Origin: Rhodovulum sulfidophilum
Lineage (GTDB): Bacteria > Pseudomonadota > Alphaproteobacteria > Rhodobacterales > Rhodobacteraceae
Assembly: GCA_003241785.1 (NCBI GenBank)
Contig: QFPW01000021.1
Coordinates: 3,887 to 67,886, forward strand
Reading direction: 5' to 3'
DNA: 64,000 nucleotides
The position numbers and the translations under genes were made by a program. Shown here piece by piece: positions 18,077 to 25,807 of the stretch. Position 1 is the stretch's first letter, and every line of letters begins with the position of its first letter. Under the pieces are notes generated by a model. That model did no database searches, was not told where the DNA came from, and was given only the letters and a program-made list of their open reading frames with translations.

Positions 18077-18701
18077 CTACTAATGCACTCCAACTCTCTG
18101 GATAAAGCGGTCGGATGATCTTATCCCACTCGACTGCTAGATATTGAATTTCTTTCTGCGCATGACTGTCGATACGCAATTTGTATGCTCTTGCAAAAGC
18201 AGCAAGACTTCCAGTCACTACATACTCTGTGTACATACTCTGAGGGAGTATCATTCTTGCTTGTTCAGGAGCAACTCCAATAAGAATCATTTCATTATAC
18301 AACTCTTCAACTCTGTTGATTAAAGATGCATAAGAAGCTGCAACAGAATCAGATAGCTTATGAGTATCTCCACTACCCTGTTTCATTGAACCTTCTGGTC
18401 GTGCCCTCCATTCACTAGGAATAAAGAACTCAGGAGCCTCATCTACATATCGCCTTGACACTTCGTTGTAACTGAAACCTATCATGTGTTTAAAACGCTG
18501 ACGGGCAACAAAAATAGGGACTTTCTCCCTCAGTGTGATTTGCGGATGTGAGAATGGGGTCCAGTGGTTATGCTTTGCCAAATAGGAAAGAAGCTTCTTG
18601 TCTTTTTCGGTAAACTCTTCGGCTATCTTGTGGAAGGATACTCGTGCTGAGTTTACAACGGTAAGGTCATTACCTAAATGATCTACGTATTCTACTTTCA
18701 T
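18069..18701 (-). CDS. thyX: FAD-dependent thymidylate synthase ThyX
   Basis: A 210-residue flavin-dependent thymidylate synthase. It contains TPFSHPQITLREKVPIFVARQ and the ThyX signature region KHMIGFSYNEVSRRYVDE, a phage-type variant of the RHRx7S motif. It methylates dUMP using methylenetetrahydrofolate and FAD. A strong GGAG ribosome-binding site precedes it, but a terminator lies only about 17 bases upstream (18718-18744), leaving no room for a separate promoter. Confidence 0.93.
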   Translation of the reverse strand: MKVEYVDHLGNDLTVVNSARVSFHKIAEEFTEKDKKLLSYLAKHNHWTPFSHPQITLREKVPIFVARQRFKHMIGFSYNEVSRRYVDEAPEFFIPSEWRARPEGSMKQGSGDTHKLSDSVAASYASLINRVEELYNEMILIGVAPEQARMILPQSMYTEYVVTGSLAAFARAYKLRIDSHAQKEIQYLAVEWDKIIRPLYPESWSALVDE

Positions 18702-18717
18702 CTAAACTCCAGAGAAA

Positions 18718-18744
18718 GAAAAACCCCCACCTTTCGGCAGGGGT
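18718..18744 (-). terminator. Rho-independent terminator after protease gene
   Basis: Read on the - strand, a 9-bp stem with a GAAA tetraloop at 18723-18744 is followed by five Ts. It ends the transcript carrying the secreted protease gene. Because thyX starts at 18701, that gene must depend on readthrough. Confidence 0.85.
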
Positions 18745-18752
18745 CACAAAAG

Positions 18753-19418
18753 TTAACCTACAAACTTATGGATGTTTGAAAGGGTTGTGAAGAAGTTGGT
18801 AAAATTGGCAGGACCCTTCATAGAGGCAATACCAATCAACTCCCAATGATCACCATTCTTTTGGAATAGGCCACCACCAGAATTACCAACATCAAGGTTA
18901 GGGGAGGCCAACATGAAGTCCTCTACATTATTCAAAGGTGTCATGGTGGTAATTTTCCTACCAAGCTGACCTTTGGTTGTAATACGAGATAGGCCATACG
19001 GATAACCTACTACTACAACATCGTCACCCTCTTCTGCAATCAAGGTCTGAGCAATAAGAGCCTTCTTAGGTTGGAAGTCCTTGTCAGGTACAATAATAGC
19101 AGCAAGATCAGTATTGTTTGAAATCTTCAATACCTTAAATTCTGTAATGAAGTTATCAGCATCAGCTACTCGGCCACCTTCTTTGGATTTATCAATACAA
19201 TGGGCAGCAGTCAGTAGAACTGTTTGTTCAAGGCCGGGAGTTTCAATTGCAACAGCAGAACAACTAATTGCACCACTCTGGATTTTGTAGACTGGATAAA
19301 TTGCATCAAAACGGAGGGGTTCATCTGCCTTTGCATTGCCAGCGAATGGCATACCAAAAAGTGCTAAAATAATTAGTACAAAAACAATGCCGAACCCTAC
19401 TAGAATATCTTTAATCAT
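18753..19418 (-). CDS. Secreted trypsin-like serine protease
   Basis: A 221-residue protein with an N-terminal membrane segment (residues 5-25) that could be a signal peptide or anchor, ending near AGNAKA. The trypsin fold follows with catalytic H73 (LTAAHC), D104 (NTDLAAI) and S180 (GNSGGG). The disulfide-type Cys at the LTAAHC site suggests periplasmic folding. Expressed from the early/middle operon and terminated separately, it may act on host envelope proteins. The target is unknown. Confidence 0.85.
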   Translation of the reverse strand: MIKDILVGFGIVFVLIILALFGMPFAGNAKADEPLRFDAIYPVYKIQSGAISCSAVAIETPGLEQTVLLTAAHCIDKSKEGGRVADADNFITEFKVLKISNNTDLAAIIVPDKDFQPKKALIAQTLIAEEGDDVVVVGYPYGLSRITTKGQLGRKITTMTPLNNVEDFMLASPNLDVGNSGGGLFQKNGDHWELIGIASMKGPANFTNFFTTLSNIHKFVG

Positions 19419-19597
19419 GAACTAAGTTTAACCTCTAATACACCTTCGACTACAACGTAGCCAAGTTTGGAATCATATGATACGTCATTTACAAATAGGT
19501 CTTGATGGTCTAGTACCATACCATCCCTTACACCTTGTTCTTTAACCCATGCCTCAAAATCCTCTACAGGAAACTTTGCAGTAAAATCATTCGTCAT
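19415..19597 (-). CDS. Small protein, unknown
   Basis: 60 residues from ATG 19597 (MTNDFTAKF); a longer reading to 19615 lies inside the upstream gene. Acidic alpha/beta protein, overlapping the protease start by ATGA. No motif is recognised. Confidence 0.65.
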   Translation of the reverse strand: MTNDFTAKFPVEDFEAWVKEQGVRDGMVLDHQDLFVNDVSYDSKLGYVVVEGVLEVKLSS

Positions 19598-19760
19598 ATA
19601 CGTCACTCTCAGCAATTAGCGTGTCTTCATCAATATGTCCGTTATTATATAGGAACGTGAATACTTCAACAGGAGTTAGGTCATACTTCTCCAACAGTTC
19701 TTCAAATGAAATTTCGTTAAGTGCGGAGGCAACATAATCTTCGATCTTATTCTTCTTCAT
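19587..19760 (-). CDS. Small acidic helical protein, unknown
   Basis: A 57-residue frame from ATG 19760, acidic and helical (MKKNKIEDYVASALNEI), ending in SDVYDE. It overlaps the next gene by 11 bases and the previous one by 14. Small proteins of this kind are common in phage early operons. The function is unknown. Confidence 0.65.
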   Translation of the reverse strand: MKKNKIEDYVASALNEISFEELLEKYDLTPVEVFTFLYNNGHIDEDTLIAESDVYDE

Positions 19761-19923
19761 CGTTGATATCCGTTACCCTCATTTTTGTTCGTTTATATTC
19801 TTGTTTACGAGAGTCAATCACTTTCAGGGAGAAAGGTCCCTTCCAATCTAGACGCTCGTTATTGTTTTTATACTTATTTTTAAACCTATTTGTGTGTTTT
19901 TCTTTTGATTCTGGATTGCTCAT
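19747..19923 (-). CDS. Small basic protein, unknown
   Basis: A 58-residue frame from ATG 19923, overlapping the HNH endonuclease stop by ATGA. It is Lys/Asn/Arg-rich, with a DWKGPFSLKVID core and an acidic end. No family is recognised. Confidence 0.6.
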   Translation of the reverse strand: MSNPESKEKHTNRFKNKYKNNNERLDWKGPFSLKVIDSRKQEYKRTKMRVTDINDEEE

Positions 19924-20345
19924 TTACTATTCTTTAAATACATAATTGCTTTATTTAAAAAGTGAATATTATCAGAAAAATAACCCAATCCGGTATTACA
20001 AGAGTTACAAAGGATACCTCTAATAGTACCAACTGAATGGCAATGATCCACTACTGCAAGGTTTCCATTTTTTCTGTGATTATAATCTGTAGTTAGTTTT
20101 TTATCACAGATAGCACATTTCTCAGATTGGGATATTAACATTTTATCAAAATCTTCAATAGTAATATTATACTTACTTTTTAAATGTTTACGTCTATCGT
20201 AACGTCTACCTTTATATTTTAATCTTCTATTACTATTGATACAAACACTACAGCAAGTATTTCTATTATCTTTATTTCCAGATGCTAGGTGGAAACTTGT
20301 TAATTTCTTTTCCACCCCACACTGTTTACAAACTTTACTCTCCAT
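19920..20345 (-). CDS. Endonuclease VII-type HNH homing endonuclease
   Basis: About 141 residues from ATG 20345 (GTG 20351 is an alternative). Two N-terminal CxxC pairs (CKQC, CSVC) and a core with CAIC, VVDHCH near residue 107 and RGILCNSCN are the full endonuclease VII-like HNH signature, with the catalytic Asp-His present. Such free-standing genes are usually mobile homing endonucleases. A/T-rich codons and insertion between coupled genes agree with lateral arrival. Confidence 0.8.
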   Translation of the reverse strand: MESKVCKQCGVEKKLTSFHLASGNKDNRNTCCSVCINSNRRLKYKGRRYDRRKHLKSKYNITIEDFDKMLISQSEKCAICDKKLTTDYNHRKNGNLAVVDHCHSVGTIRGILCNSCNTGLGYFSDNIHFLNKAIMYLKNSK

Positions 20346-21123
20346 ACTCACGTTTCAGTCGATCCATACTGACCCACTCAGGATCATACGAACCATCAAC
20401 AACATTACGCTTAATGACAACCCCACGCCACCAGAGTTTATTCACTTCACCAGCCCAACCGCTGTCATAATCTTGACCAACACCAGCAACCAAACCCATA
20501 ATACGCTTACCGCCAACAGTGGTACGAACAGCATAATCGGTAGTGTGGATGTGACCACATGTGCAGGAAACAAACTCTTTAGTAAGTAAGCTATATGCGG
20601 GATGCTCACCACCGACAGGACGGCCCATAACACCACTGACAAAGTAATGAGCGTAGTGGATACCATCGACTTCCACAATTCCCGGAGTGTTTCCAGCATA
20701 TTCAACTACCTCATCATAATTTCGATTTAGGTCAAGGTCCTTGAAAGAGATAGTACCCTCAAGTTCAGGCTGAAGGTTGATAGCCTTCTTAAGACGGAAC
20801 TCATGATTACCTTCTGTGAAGATAGCATAGGGACGCTTCTTCTTTGCCCTACGAACAGGGTCCCAAAGACGTTCATCAAAATCTAATCCAGCATTAATAT
20901 CTTTCTTGTAGGTACGACCCCAAAAGGATTTCTTACCCTTATCGTATTCAGCCATAGATGGCATATCGAACATGTCACCAATGTTAATTACAACATCAGG
21001 CTTAACATCAAGAATCAGTTTACCAATCCAATCTGCACGATCATTGTTGTGATCAGGGTGAGCATGGGGATCGGGTAACACAAGATGAACTTGCGGTTGT
21101 TTACTTGTAATAATATTTGTCAA
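20335..21123 (-). CDS. Calcineurin-like metallophosphoesterase
   Basis: A 262-residue protein with metallophosphatase motifs in order: PDPHAH near residue 17, NIGDMFD near 47, EGNHEFR near 104 and CGHIHTTD near 190. These give the two-metal active site. Phage members are often described as DNA ligase-associated or DNA/nucleotide phosphatases. The substrate here is not evident. It overlaps the HNH gene by 11 bases. Confidence 0.88.
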   Translation of the reverse strand: MTNIITSKQPQVHLVLPDPHAHPDHNNDRADWIGKLILDVKPDVVINIGDMFDMPSMAEYDKGKKSFWGRTYKKDINAGLDFDERLWDPVRRAKKKRPYAIFTEGNHEFRLKKAINLQPELEGTISFKDLDLNRNYDEVVEYAGNTPGIVEVDGIHYAHYFVSGVMGRPVGGEHPAYSLLTKEFVSCTCGHIHTTDYAVRTTVGGKRIMGLVAGVGQDYDSGWAGEVNKLWWRGVVIKRNVVDGSYDPEWVSMDRLKREYGE

Positions 21124-21124
21124 A

Positions 21125-21376
21125 TTAAATATCCTCAGGGGAATTAAAAGATTGAGAGGTATTAAAAGGAATACTATCTACTTCCTCAATAGACCTCCAG
21201 CCAGTATAAGAAGCCACAAGTTCTCGACGAATACCATCATGACCAAAAGGTTGATTATTTACAAGCAAGGGGTCCTGAACTCTACGACTAAAAGTGGCAA
21301 TCTTTCCATAAGCATCTACTTCATCTGCTACAACATACTTATCAGCAGAATTTTTGAAAGTAATTTTATAAATCAT
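21125..21376 (-). CDS. Small protein, unknown
   Basis: An 83-residue alpha/beta protein (MIYKITFKNSADKYV). It overlaps the next upstream membrane gene by one base and sits between that cassette and the phosphoesterase. No recognised motif. Confidence 0.7.
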   Translation of the reverse strand: MIYKITFKNSADKYVVADEVDAYGKIATFSRRVQDPLLVNNQPFGHDGIRRELVASYTGWRSIEEVDSIPFNTSQSFNSPEDI

Positions 21377-21843
21377 TATTGATCTTTCTCAAAGATTGTT
21401 TGTTCTTTAATAGGGACGATCTTAAGATCACCAGTATCTACATCATACTCACCACTACCCGGTTTGTTGCCACCTTGTTTTGACTTAATGACGACAGCAC
21501 CTTTCTTGAGTCCCTGCTTAATACCTTCAAGTTGTTTTTTGTTTTGTTCAGTCTTCTCCATCTTTAACAGGCGGGGTTCAGTTTCACCCTTATGTAATAC
21601 TAACACATAGATCATGTCAGCACCTTCAAAGGCTGTAACAACCCTAGACTCTTCAACATTAATCAACTTGACATCTACAGGATACCCAAAGAAGTTTGGT
21701 AATTGTGTACTGTAATAATAGTAACCACCAAAGGTGATGGCAACAATCACTGCTGCCACCATCCGACGATCACCATACTGAGTAATAATAAAGTAGATAG
21801 CCAGTGCAATAAGTCCAGCTAATACTGTATATAATAGTGTCAT
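21376..21843 (-). CDS. Two-TM membrane protein of the channel cassette
   Basis: A 155-residue protein with two N-terminal membrane helices (about residues 3-21 and 28-45) and a soluble C-terminal domain of about 105 residues, probably one face of the membrane only. It is coupled by a one-base overlap to the ExbD-like gene and likely works with it. No family is recognised for the soluble domain. Confidence 0.65.
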   Translation of the reverse strand: MTLLYTVLAGLIALAIYFIITQYGDRRMVAAVIVAITFGGYYYYSTQLPNFFGYPVDVKLINVEESRVVTAFEGADMIYVLVLHKGETEPRLLKMEKTEQNKKQLEGIKQGLKKGAVVIKSKQGGNKPGSGEYDVDTGDLKIVPIKEQTIFEKDQ

Positions 21844-22424
21844 TATGGAACCTTCTGGAATAAGGAAATATAATCCTCACTCTTGTTTGTAATGTTACCT
21901 TTTTCATCCAGATCGAATGTAAGGATTGTTTGTTCCTCACCATCATCCGTAAGTTCTACTTCCTTTTCAACTACCTCCCTATAAGGATTAAGTTGACGAA
22001 TAGTAATCTTAGGTCGTTCTGTTTGACCATCACGGTTTCTAAACATCATGACATTTACTGTATATGTTCCGGGGAGTATCTTCCTAATGGTAGCTACTTC
22101 TCGTCTTGTTTTATTTGTCATGATACCTTGAGGGGTAATCATTGTGTTATTGATACCAACGTCGTCTCTATCAAGGACAATAAACTTACCATCCTTATGT
22201 CCAAAGAAAACGATGTTGTCCTCAGGTCCTGATACCCACAAATCAATATCGTTCTCAGAACCATCTCTCCAAGTCATTTCGATAATGAACTCAGCTTTCT
22301 CAGTGACATTCCCCTTTTTGTTTTCCTCATTGATTGAGAGGAATGACATAGCAAAAAGGGCTACAAAGACGACTAAGAGAAATACGAAATAATCAAGAAG
22401 ACTTAAGAGATACTTACCGCTCAT
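21843..22424 (-). CDS. ExbD/TolR/MotB-like single-TM protein with beta domain
   Basis: 193 residues. One N-terminal membrane helix (residues 8-29) starts with an Asp (LLDYFVFLLVVFVALF), placed as in ExbD/TolR/MotB proton-conducting helices. A beta-sandwich-like domain follows, with a DIDLWVSGPEDNIVFFG pattern and a PGTYTVNVMMF strand as in DUF2135-type domains. The gene overlaps the TolQ/MotA-like gene by 11 bases. The pair suggests a proton-motive-force-driven membrane complex. The classification is by pattern only. Confidence 0.55.
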   Translation of the reverse strand: MSGKYLLSLLDYFVFLLVVFVALFAMSFLSINEENKKGNVTEKAEFIIEMTWRDGSENDIDLWVSGPEDNIVFFGHKDGKFIVLDRDDVGINNTMITPQGIMTNKTRREVATIRKILPGTYTVNVMMFRNRDGQTERPKITIRQLNPYREVVEKEVELTDDGEEQTILTFDLDEKGNITNKSEDYISLFQKVP

Positions 22425-22851
22425 CCTCTGTTACTCCAAACACAAAGAAGGTGAGATAGGATACCAACAGTGCTGAAGACAGACCGAACAGTGTGGTGAT
22501 TTGTGCAGTACCCACACCAAGCATCAGTTGAGGAATAGCTGTTTTTATATCTGTTACTACTCCAATTGTAGCAAAGATATGCATCATCCCAATAACAGTT
22601 CCGATAAGGCCAATCCCCATAAGAGATTTACCAATAAAAGAAACACGCTGTAATACCTTACCCACATCGGCAGACTTGCCCAAAACAGAAGGTAGAAGAT
22701 AAGCAACAAGGATAATATAAATAGCAGAAATGAGCAGAGAAATACGAGTTGGGTCATTAGCTAACAGCCAATTTAATGCGTCATAGTATTGAAAAAGAAA
22801 TGCTACAATGAACAATGACACTGCGTTAAATAATAGGTATCTAAAAAACAT
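22414..22851 (-). CDS. MotA/TolQ/ExbB-like membrane protein
   Basis: 145 residues with four hydrophobic helices. The third carries GKSLMGIGLIGTVIGMMHIF, close to the GLxGTVxGM signature of MotA/TolQ/ExbB stators. The fourth follows GVGTAQITTLFGLSSALLVS, as in that family. It is shorter than bacterial TolQ. With the next two genes it forms a membrane cassette between endonuclease I and the phosphoesterase. Confidence 0.6.
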   Translation of the reverse strand: MFFRYLLFNAVSLFIVAFLFQYYDALNWLLANDPTRISLLISAIYIILVAYLLPSVLGKSADVGKVLQRVSFIGKSLMGIGLIGTVIGMMHIFATIGVVTDIKTAIPQLMLGVGTAQITTLFGLSSALLVSYLTFFVFGVTEDER

Positions 22852-23237
22852 TAATCAAACCATTCTTTTAAATATTCTCGGATGGTAAATGGAAATCCTA
22901 ACTTAGAACTCCAATCTGATTGACGTGTTTTTGATCCATTCTTACGTCGTTTACCAAACTCAGCATCCCTATAGAAGATAATCCGAATATCTTTATCTGG
23001 ATGTTGTGCCTTTACAGCCGCCATCTTTCGTCGTACATTGTCATCGAACTGACGACCTGCACCTTTTGCTTCAATGTAAATCTTTCGACCATCTTTGAAG
23101 GTAATAACGAAATCTGGTTTGTAATCATATTCGATCACATATCGAAGCTTCTCTGGTTCGTACTCAATAGTAGCTCCACGGGGAAGTAGTGCCTTGATGT
23201 TATCGTAGACTTCCTGCTCGAATTGTGAATGGATCAC
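22851..23237 (-). CDS. Endonuclease I, T7 gp3-like Holliday junction resolvase
   Basis: 128 residues from GTG 23237. The nuclease core is visible: FEQEVYDNI, then PDFVITF with the catalytic Asp, IYIEAKG with the Glu-x-Lys pair, and HPDKDIRIIFY. T7 endonuclease I resolves branched DNA and degrades host DNA. The GTG lacks a good ribosome-binding site. An in-frame CTG at 23270, seven bases after AAAGGAG, would add 11 basic residues (KRPKKKINGK) and may be the true start. Confidence 0.9.
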   Translation of the reverse strand: MIHSQFEQEVYDNIKALLPRGATIEYEPEKLRYVIEYDYKPDFVITFKDGRKIYIEAKGAGRQFDDNVRRKMAAVKAQHPDKDIRIIFYRDAEFGKRRKNGSKTRQSDWSSKLGFPFTIREYLKEWFD

Positions 23238-23256
23238 TTTACCATTAATTTTTTTC

Positions 23257-23421
23257 TTAGGTCTTTTCAGTCGGTTGCTCCTTTACTGGATATTCTTCAT
23301 ACAAAGCTTCAAAGGCATCCATAAGATTGTCAAAATCCTTAATGTCACCATTCTTTAGGATGATGAAAGGCTTTCCTGTTTCTTTGTTTGCGTAGACGGT
23401 GTTACTGTTTCTGGAGTCCAT
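23257..23421 (-). CDS. Small protein, unknown
   Basis: A 54-residue frame from ATG 23421, acidic at the end. It begins inside the last 67 bases of the exonuclease gene in another frame and ends just before endonuclease I. It fills an otherwise empty gap and has no recognised motif, so it is less certain than its neighbours. Confidence 0.5.
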   Translation of the reverse strand: MDSRNSNTVYANKETGKPFIILKNGDIKDFDNLMDAFEALYEEYPVKEQPTEKT

Positions 23422-24125
23422 AGGATAGGTTCTTTTGTTTCATGATTGTAGTCTGTAGTGCGGAGGATACGTGCTAGTCGTGCTTGGAGTAGGGCATACT
23501 CTTCTGAGTAACCTTTCTTCAAGAAGTTATCTAATACGTTTTCCCATGTGGCACCTTTTGCCAGTATCTTCTCAGCAGCAACTGGACCAACTCCGGTAAT
23601 GCCACTATAGCCATCAATAGAGTCACCAATCAATGTTTGATACAAATGATAATAGTCTGCTTGTTCTTCTGTGATCTTAACTAATCCGGTTTCAGTATCT
23701 TTGAAGAACCAACCGGGAATTGTTTTCATATCTTTATCAGAAGAAACAATAATACAATCTTCCTCTGATGTACTAAGGATACCCATAACATCATCAGCTT
23801 CAAGATTGGGATATACGACGGCACCACTATCGATAAAGTCTTGCCGTAGCTTTTTCAAAAGGATTGGTCGTTTAAGGTTAGACCGTTTACCCTTATATGT
23901 ATCTGTTAAGGACTTTCTAAAATTTGTGTTATCTGACAAACAGAGTACATAATCATCAGCACTTAAGTGTTCCATGTAGTATTTAAGTTTATCGTTAATG
24001 GTATCAAGAACCTTTTGTTCTTCAACATGCCATGTCCAATATCCCGGCTCTACTTCTTTGGCTTCTTCACATACTGCTGCTGATTGGTATAAAAGAATGT
24101 CAGCATCAATAAGAAGTTTAGTCAA
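23355..24125 (-). CDS. 5'-3' exonuclease (T7 gp6 / FEN family)
   Basis: 256 residues with the flap-nuclease metal sites: LLIDADILLY (residues 4-13), LEADDVMG near 108, SSDKDM near 128 and GDSIDGYSGITGVGPVAAEKIL near 168 (helix-hairpin-helix). It degrades 5' ends, removes RNA primers and supports recombination. It lies in the replication cluster near SSB and DNA polymerase. Confidence 0.9.
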   Translation of the reverse strand: MTKLLIDADILLYQSAAVCEEAKEVEPGYWTWHVEEQKVLDTINDKLKYYMEHLSADDYVLCLSDNTNFRKSLTDTYKGKRSNLKRPILLKKLRQDFIDSGAVVYPNLEADDVMGILSTSEEDCIIVSSDKDMKTIPGWFFKDTETGLVKITEEQADYYHLYQTLIGDSIDGYSGITGVGPVAAEKILAKGATWENVLDNFLKKGYSEEYALLQARLARILRTTDYNHETKEPILWTPETVTPSTQTKKQESLSSS

Positions 24126-24333
24126 TAATCACCGGCTCTACACTAGAGAACACACCTACAGCTTTATATCCAGCCTGAATACCAAGGGCAAAACTTTCGG
24201 GATCATTGACATCATCATGACATTCAATTTCTTCCCAATAGCCATCCTTTGTAAGACCAGACACATAAACTACAAGGTTCTTCATATCATATTCAATAAA
24301 GTATTCTAAGTAGTTTTTAATTTGTTTAATCAT
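24118..24333 (-). CDS. Small protein, unknown
   Basis: A 71-residue alpha/beta protein overlapping the exonuclease start by eight bases and the upstream membrane peptide by eight. No recognised motif. Its place in the replication operon is the only clue. Confidence 0.7.
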   Translation of the reverse strand: MIKQIKNYLEYFIEYDMKNLVVYVSGLTKDGYWEEIECHDDVNDPESFALGIQAGYKAVGVFSSVEPVIID

Positions 24334-24418
24334 CTTTATCTTCCCAACGTCCCGAAAGGGATAGCCAAGAGACTACCCCCGTCGCAACTACAATAATTAA
24401 AACAGGAATGATTACCAT
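24326..24418 (-). CDS. 30-residue single-TM peptide
   Basis: A short frame from ATG 24418 encoding one hydrophobic helix (VIIPVLIIVVATGVVSWL) followed by an acidic tail. It overlaps the SSB stop (ATGGTAA) and the next gene, so coupling on both sides supports it despite its size. The function is unknown. Confidence 0.5.
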   Translation of the reverse strand: MVIIPVLIIVVATGVVSWLSLSGRWEDKDD

Positions 24419-24996
24419 GGAATTTCATCGTTAAGTTCTTCCTTTTTGTCAGAAGATTTCTTAACTTCCTTTTTTACTTCCTTGACTTCTTCTTTAGCTT
24501 CTGCTTCATCCACAACCCTTGGGGTGGCTTCGACATATTCAGCGAGTTCAAGGATTCGAAGACTTTCTAATCGATGTCCCTTACCCTTAATCGTATCGTA
24601 ATACGAGAAGTTGACGATAGCAAGCGATCCATTCGGAATCATTTCCTGCTCACCATTGGTGACAAGCTTTACCTTATCACCTTTGTTATACTGACGAATA
24701 CGTTCACCAAGTTCATTCTCATATGTTACATTAACTACACCAGTGATTTCCGGTGGAGCGAACACAACAAGTTCATCCTTAATCAGCTTCTTGGTAGGAC
24801 GACGAAGGGTGATGTACTCACCATCAGCATCAGTCTTAACACCAAGTTCGAGGCCAGTTGCCTTAAACTTATCCCATTCCTTTTCATCAACCGGATAGGC
24901 AGACACTTTCCAGTTCTCAGCACCCATGAATGCATCAGGTTCATAAACCTTGCACCACTTAAGCTTTACTTTTAGGTTCTGATATTTTGTAGCCAT
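24412..24996 (-). CDS. Single-stranded DNA-binding protein (T7 gp2.5-like)
   Basis: A 194-residue protein with a beta-rich OB-fold-like body (residues 1-150), a Lys/Glu-rich linker and an acidic tail ending NDEIPW. The acidic tail with a terminal aromatic residue is the protein-interaction tail of gp2.5 and other SSBs. It coats ssDNA and contacts polymerase and helicase. The neighbouring genes are the corresponding replication enzymes. Confidence 0.82.
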   Translation of the reverse strand: MATKYQNLKVKLKWCKVYEPDAFMGAENWKVSAYPVDEKEWDKFKATGLELGVKTDADGEYITLRRPTKKLIKDELVVFAPPEITGVVNVTYENELGERIRQYNKGDKVKLVTNGEQEMIPNGSLAIVNFSYYDTIKGKGHRLESLRILELAEYVEATPRVVDEAEAKEEVKEVKKEVKKSSDKKEELNDEIPW

Positions 24997-25006
24997 TAGT
25001 TTTCCT

Positions 25007-25807
25007 TTAGTTATTATTTAAATTGTTAAATGCAGCAGTAAAAGTGTTTGCTGTAGTAGTAGGAGTAGCGTTAGTCCAACCTATCCCACCTGTAGTAGCA
25101 ATAGTAGGGGTAGGTTCAACCGCTGGAGTTGTGAACCAATCATTAGGGAAAGGTGGTGCTTCAGTAGCTTCAGCAGGTCCACTTTCATGAATTGGTGGAA
25201 TAAACTTACTCTTAGTTCTCCACAACTTATCGTCACCCTTTAGGGTAAGCTTAGGGCAATAAAAACGATAGCCACCACCTAACTTTTCACTGATCTTATT
25301 GAAACGTTCCATTGCTTTTGGAAGTCCATCAATCGTCTTAATGTTATGTAGTGTTAACCTACGACCATAGAGGTCATCAAGGAACTTACTGTTTTCAGCA
25401 TACTTGGTAACACCATCGTCATAAATCATATTGATACCATAATCGAAACTATTGATTACAGTATCAGCAAAGTCACCATCATCCTCTTCCTTCACACCAA
25501 TAAGATCAAATTCCTTATCAGCATACATGAAGCCATAGACAGAGGTAATATTCTGAGGATTACCATTTACTTCTAGCTTTTCGTAAACAGTAGTCTTAAG
25601 AATAACATCCTCAATACCTAAGTCCTTAATCATAGAGTTCTTAAGTTCTTCCATTTGGCGGGGATTTTTGGAGGGGATAAAGAGGTCATAATCCTTTGGA
25701 GTCAAACCAAAGTGTTCGTCTCTCACTGCTCCACCTGCAAGGACACTAAACTGATGTCCTTCTTGTTTCTGGATATATTCCAGCACTGATTTAACTACAA
25801 TGTCCAT
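25007..25807 (-). CDS. Nucleotidyltransferase of the poly(A)/CCA polymerase type
   Basis: 266 residues. The N-terminus has VLAGGAVRDEHFG followed by KDYDLFIPS, the GG...DxD catalytic head of the tRNA nucleotidyltransferase/poly(A) polymerase class. The second half is Pro/Thr-rich and lacks obvious RNA-binding modules. It overlaps the DNA polymerase stop by one base. Substrates could be a tRNA, another RNA or a protein. A replication-linked role is only inferred. Confidence 0.7.
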   Translation of the reverse strand: MDIVVKSVLEYIQKQEGHQFSVLAGGAVRDEHFGLTPKDYDLFIPSKNPRQMEELKNSMIKDLGIEDVILKTTVYEKLEVNGNPQNITSVYGFMYADKEFDLIGVKEEDDGDFADTVINSFDYGINMIYDDGVTKYAENSKFLDDLYGRRLTLHNIKTIDGLPKAMERFNKISEKLGGGYRFYCPKLTLKGDDKLWRTKSKFIPPIHESGPAEATEAPPFPNDWFTTPAVEPTPTIATTGGIGWTNATPTTTANTFTAAFNNLNNN

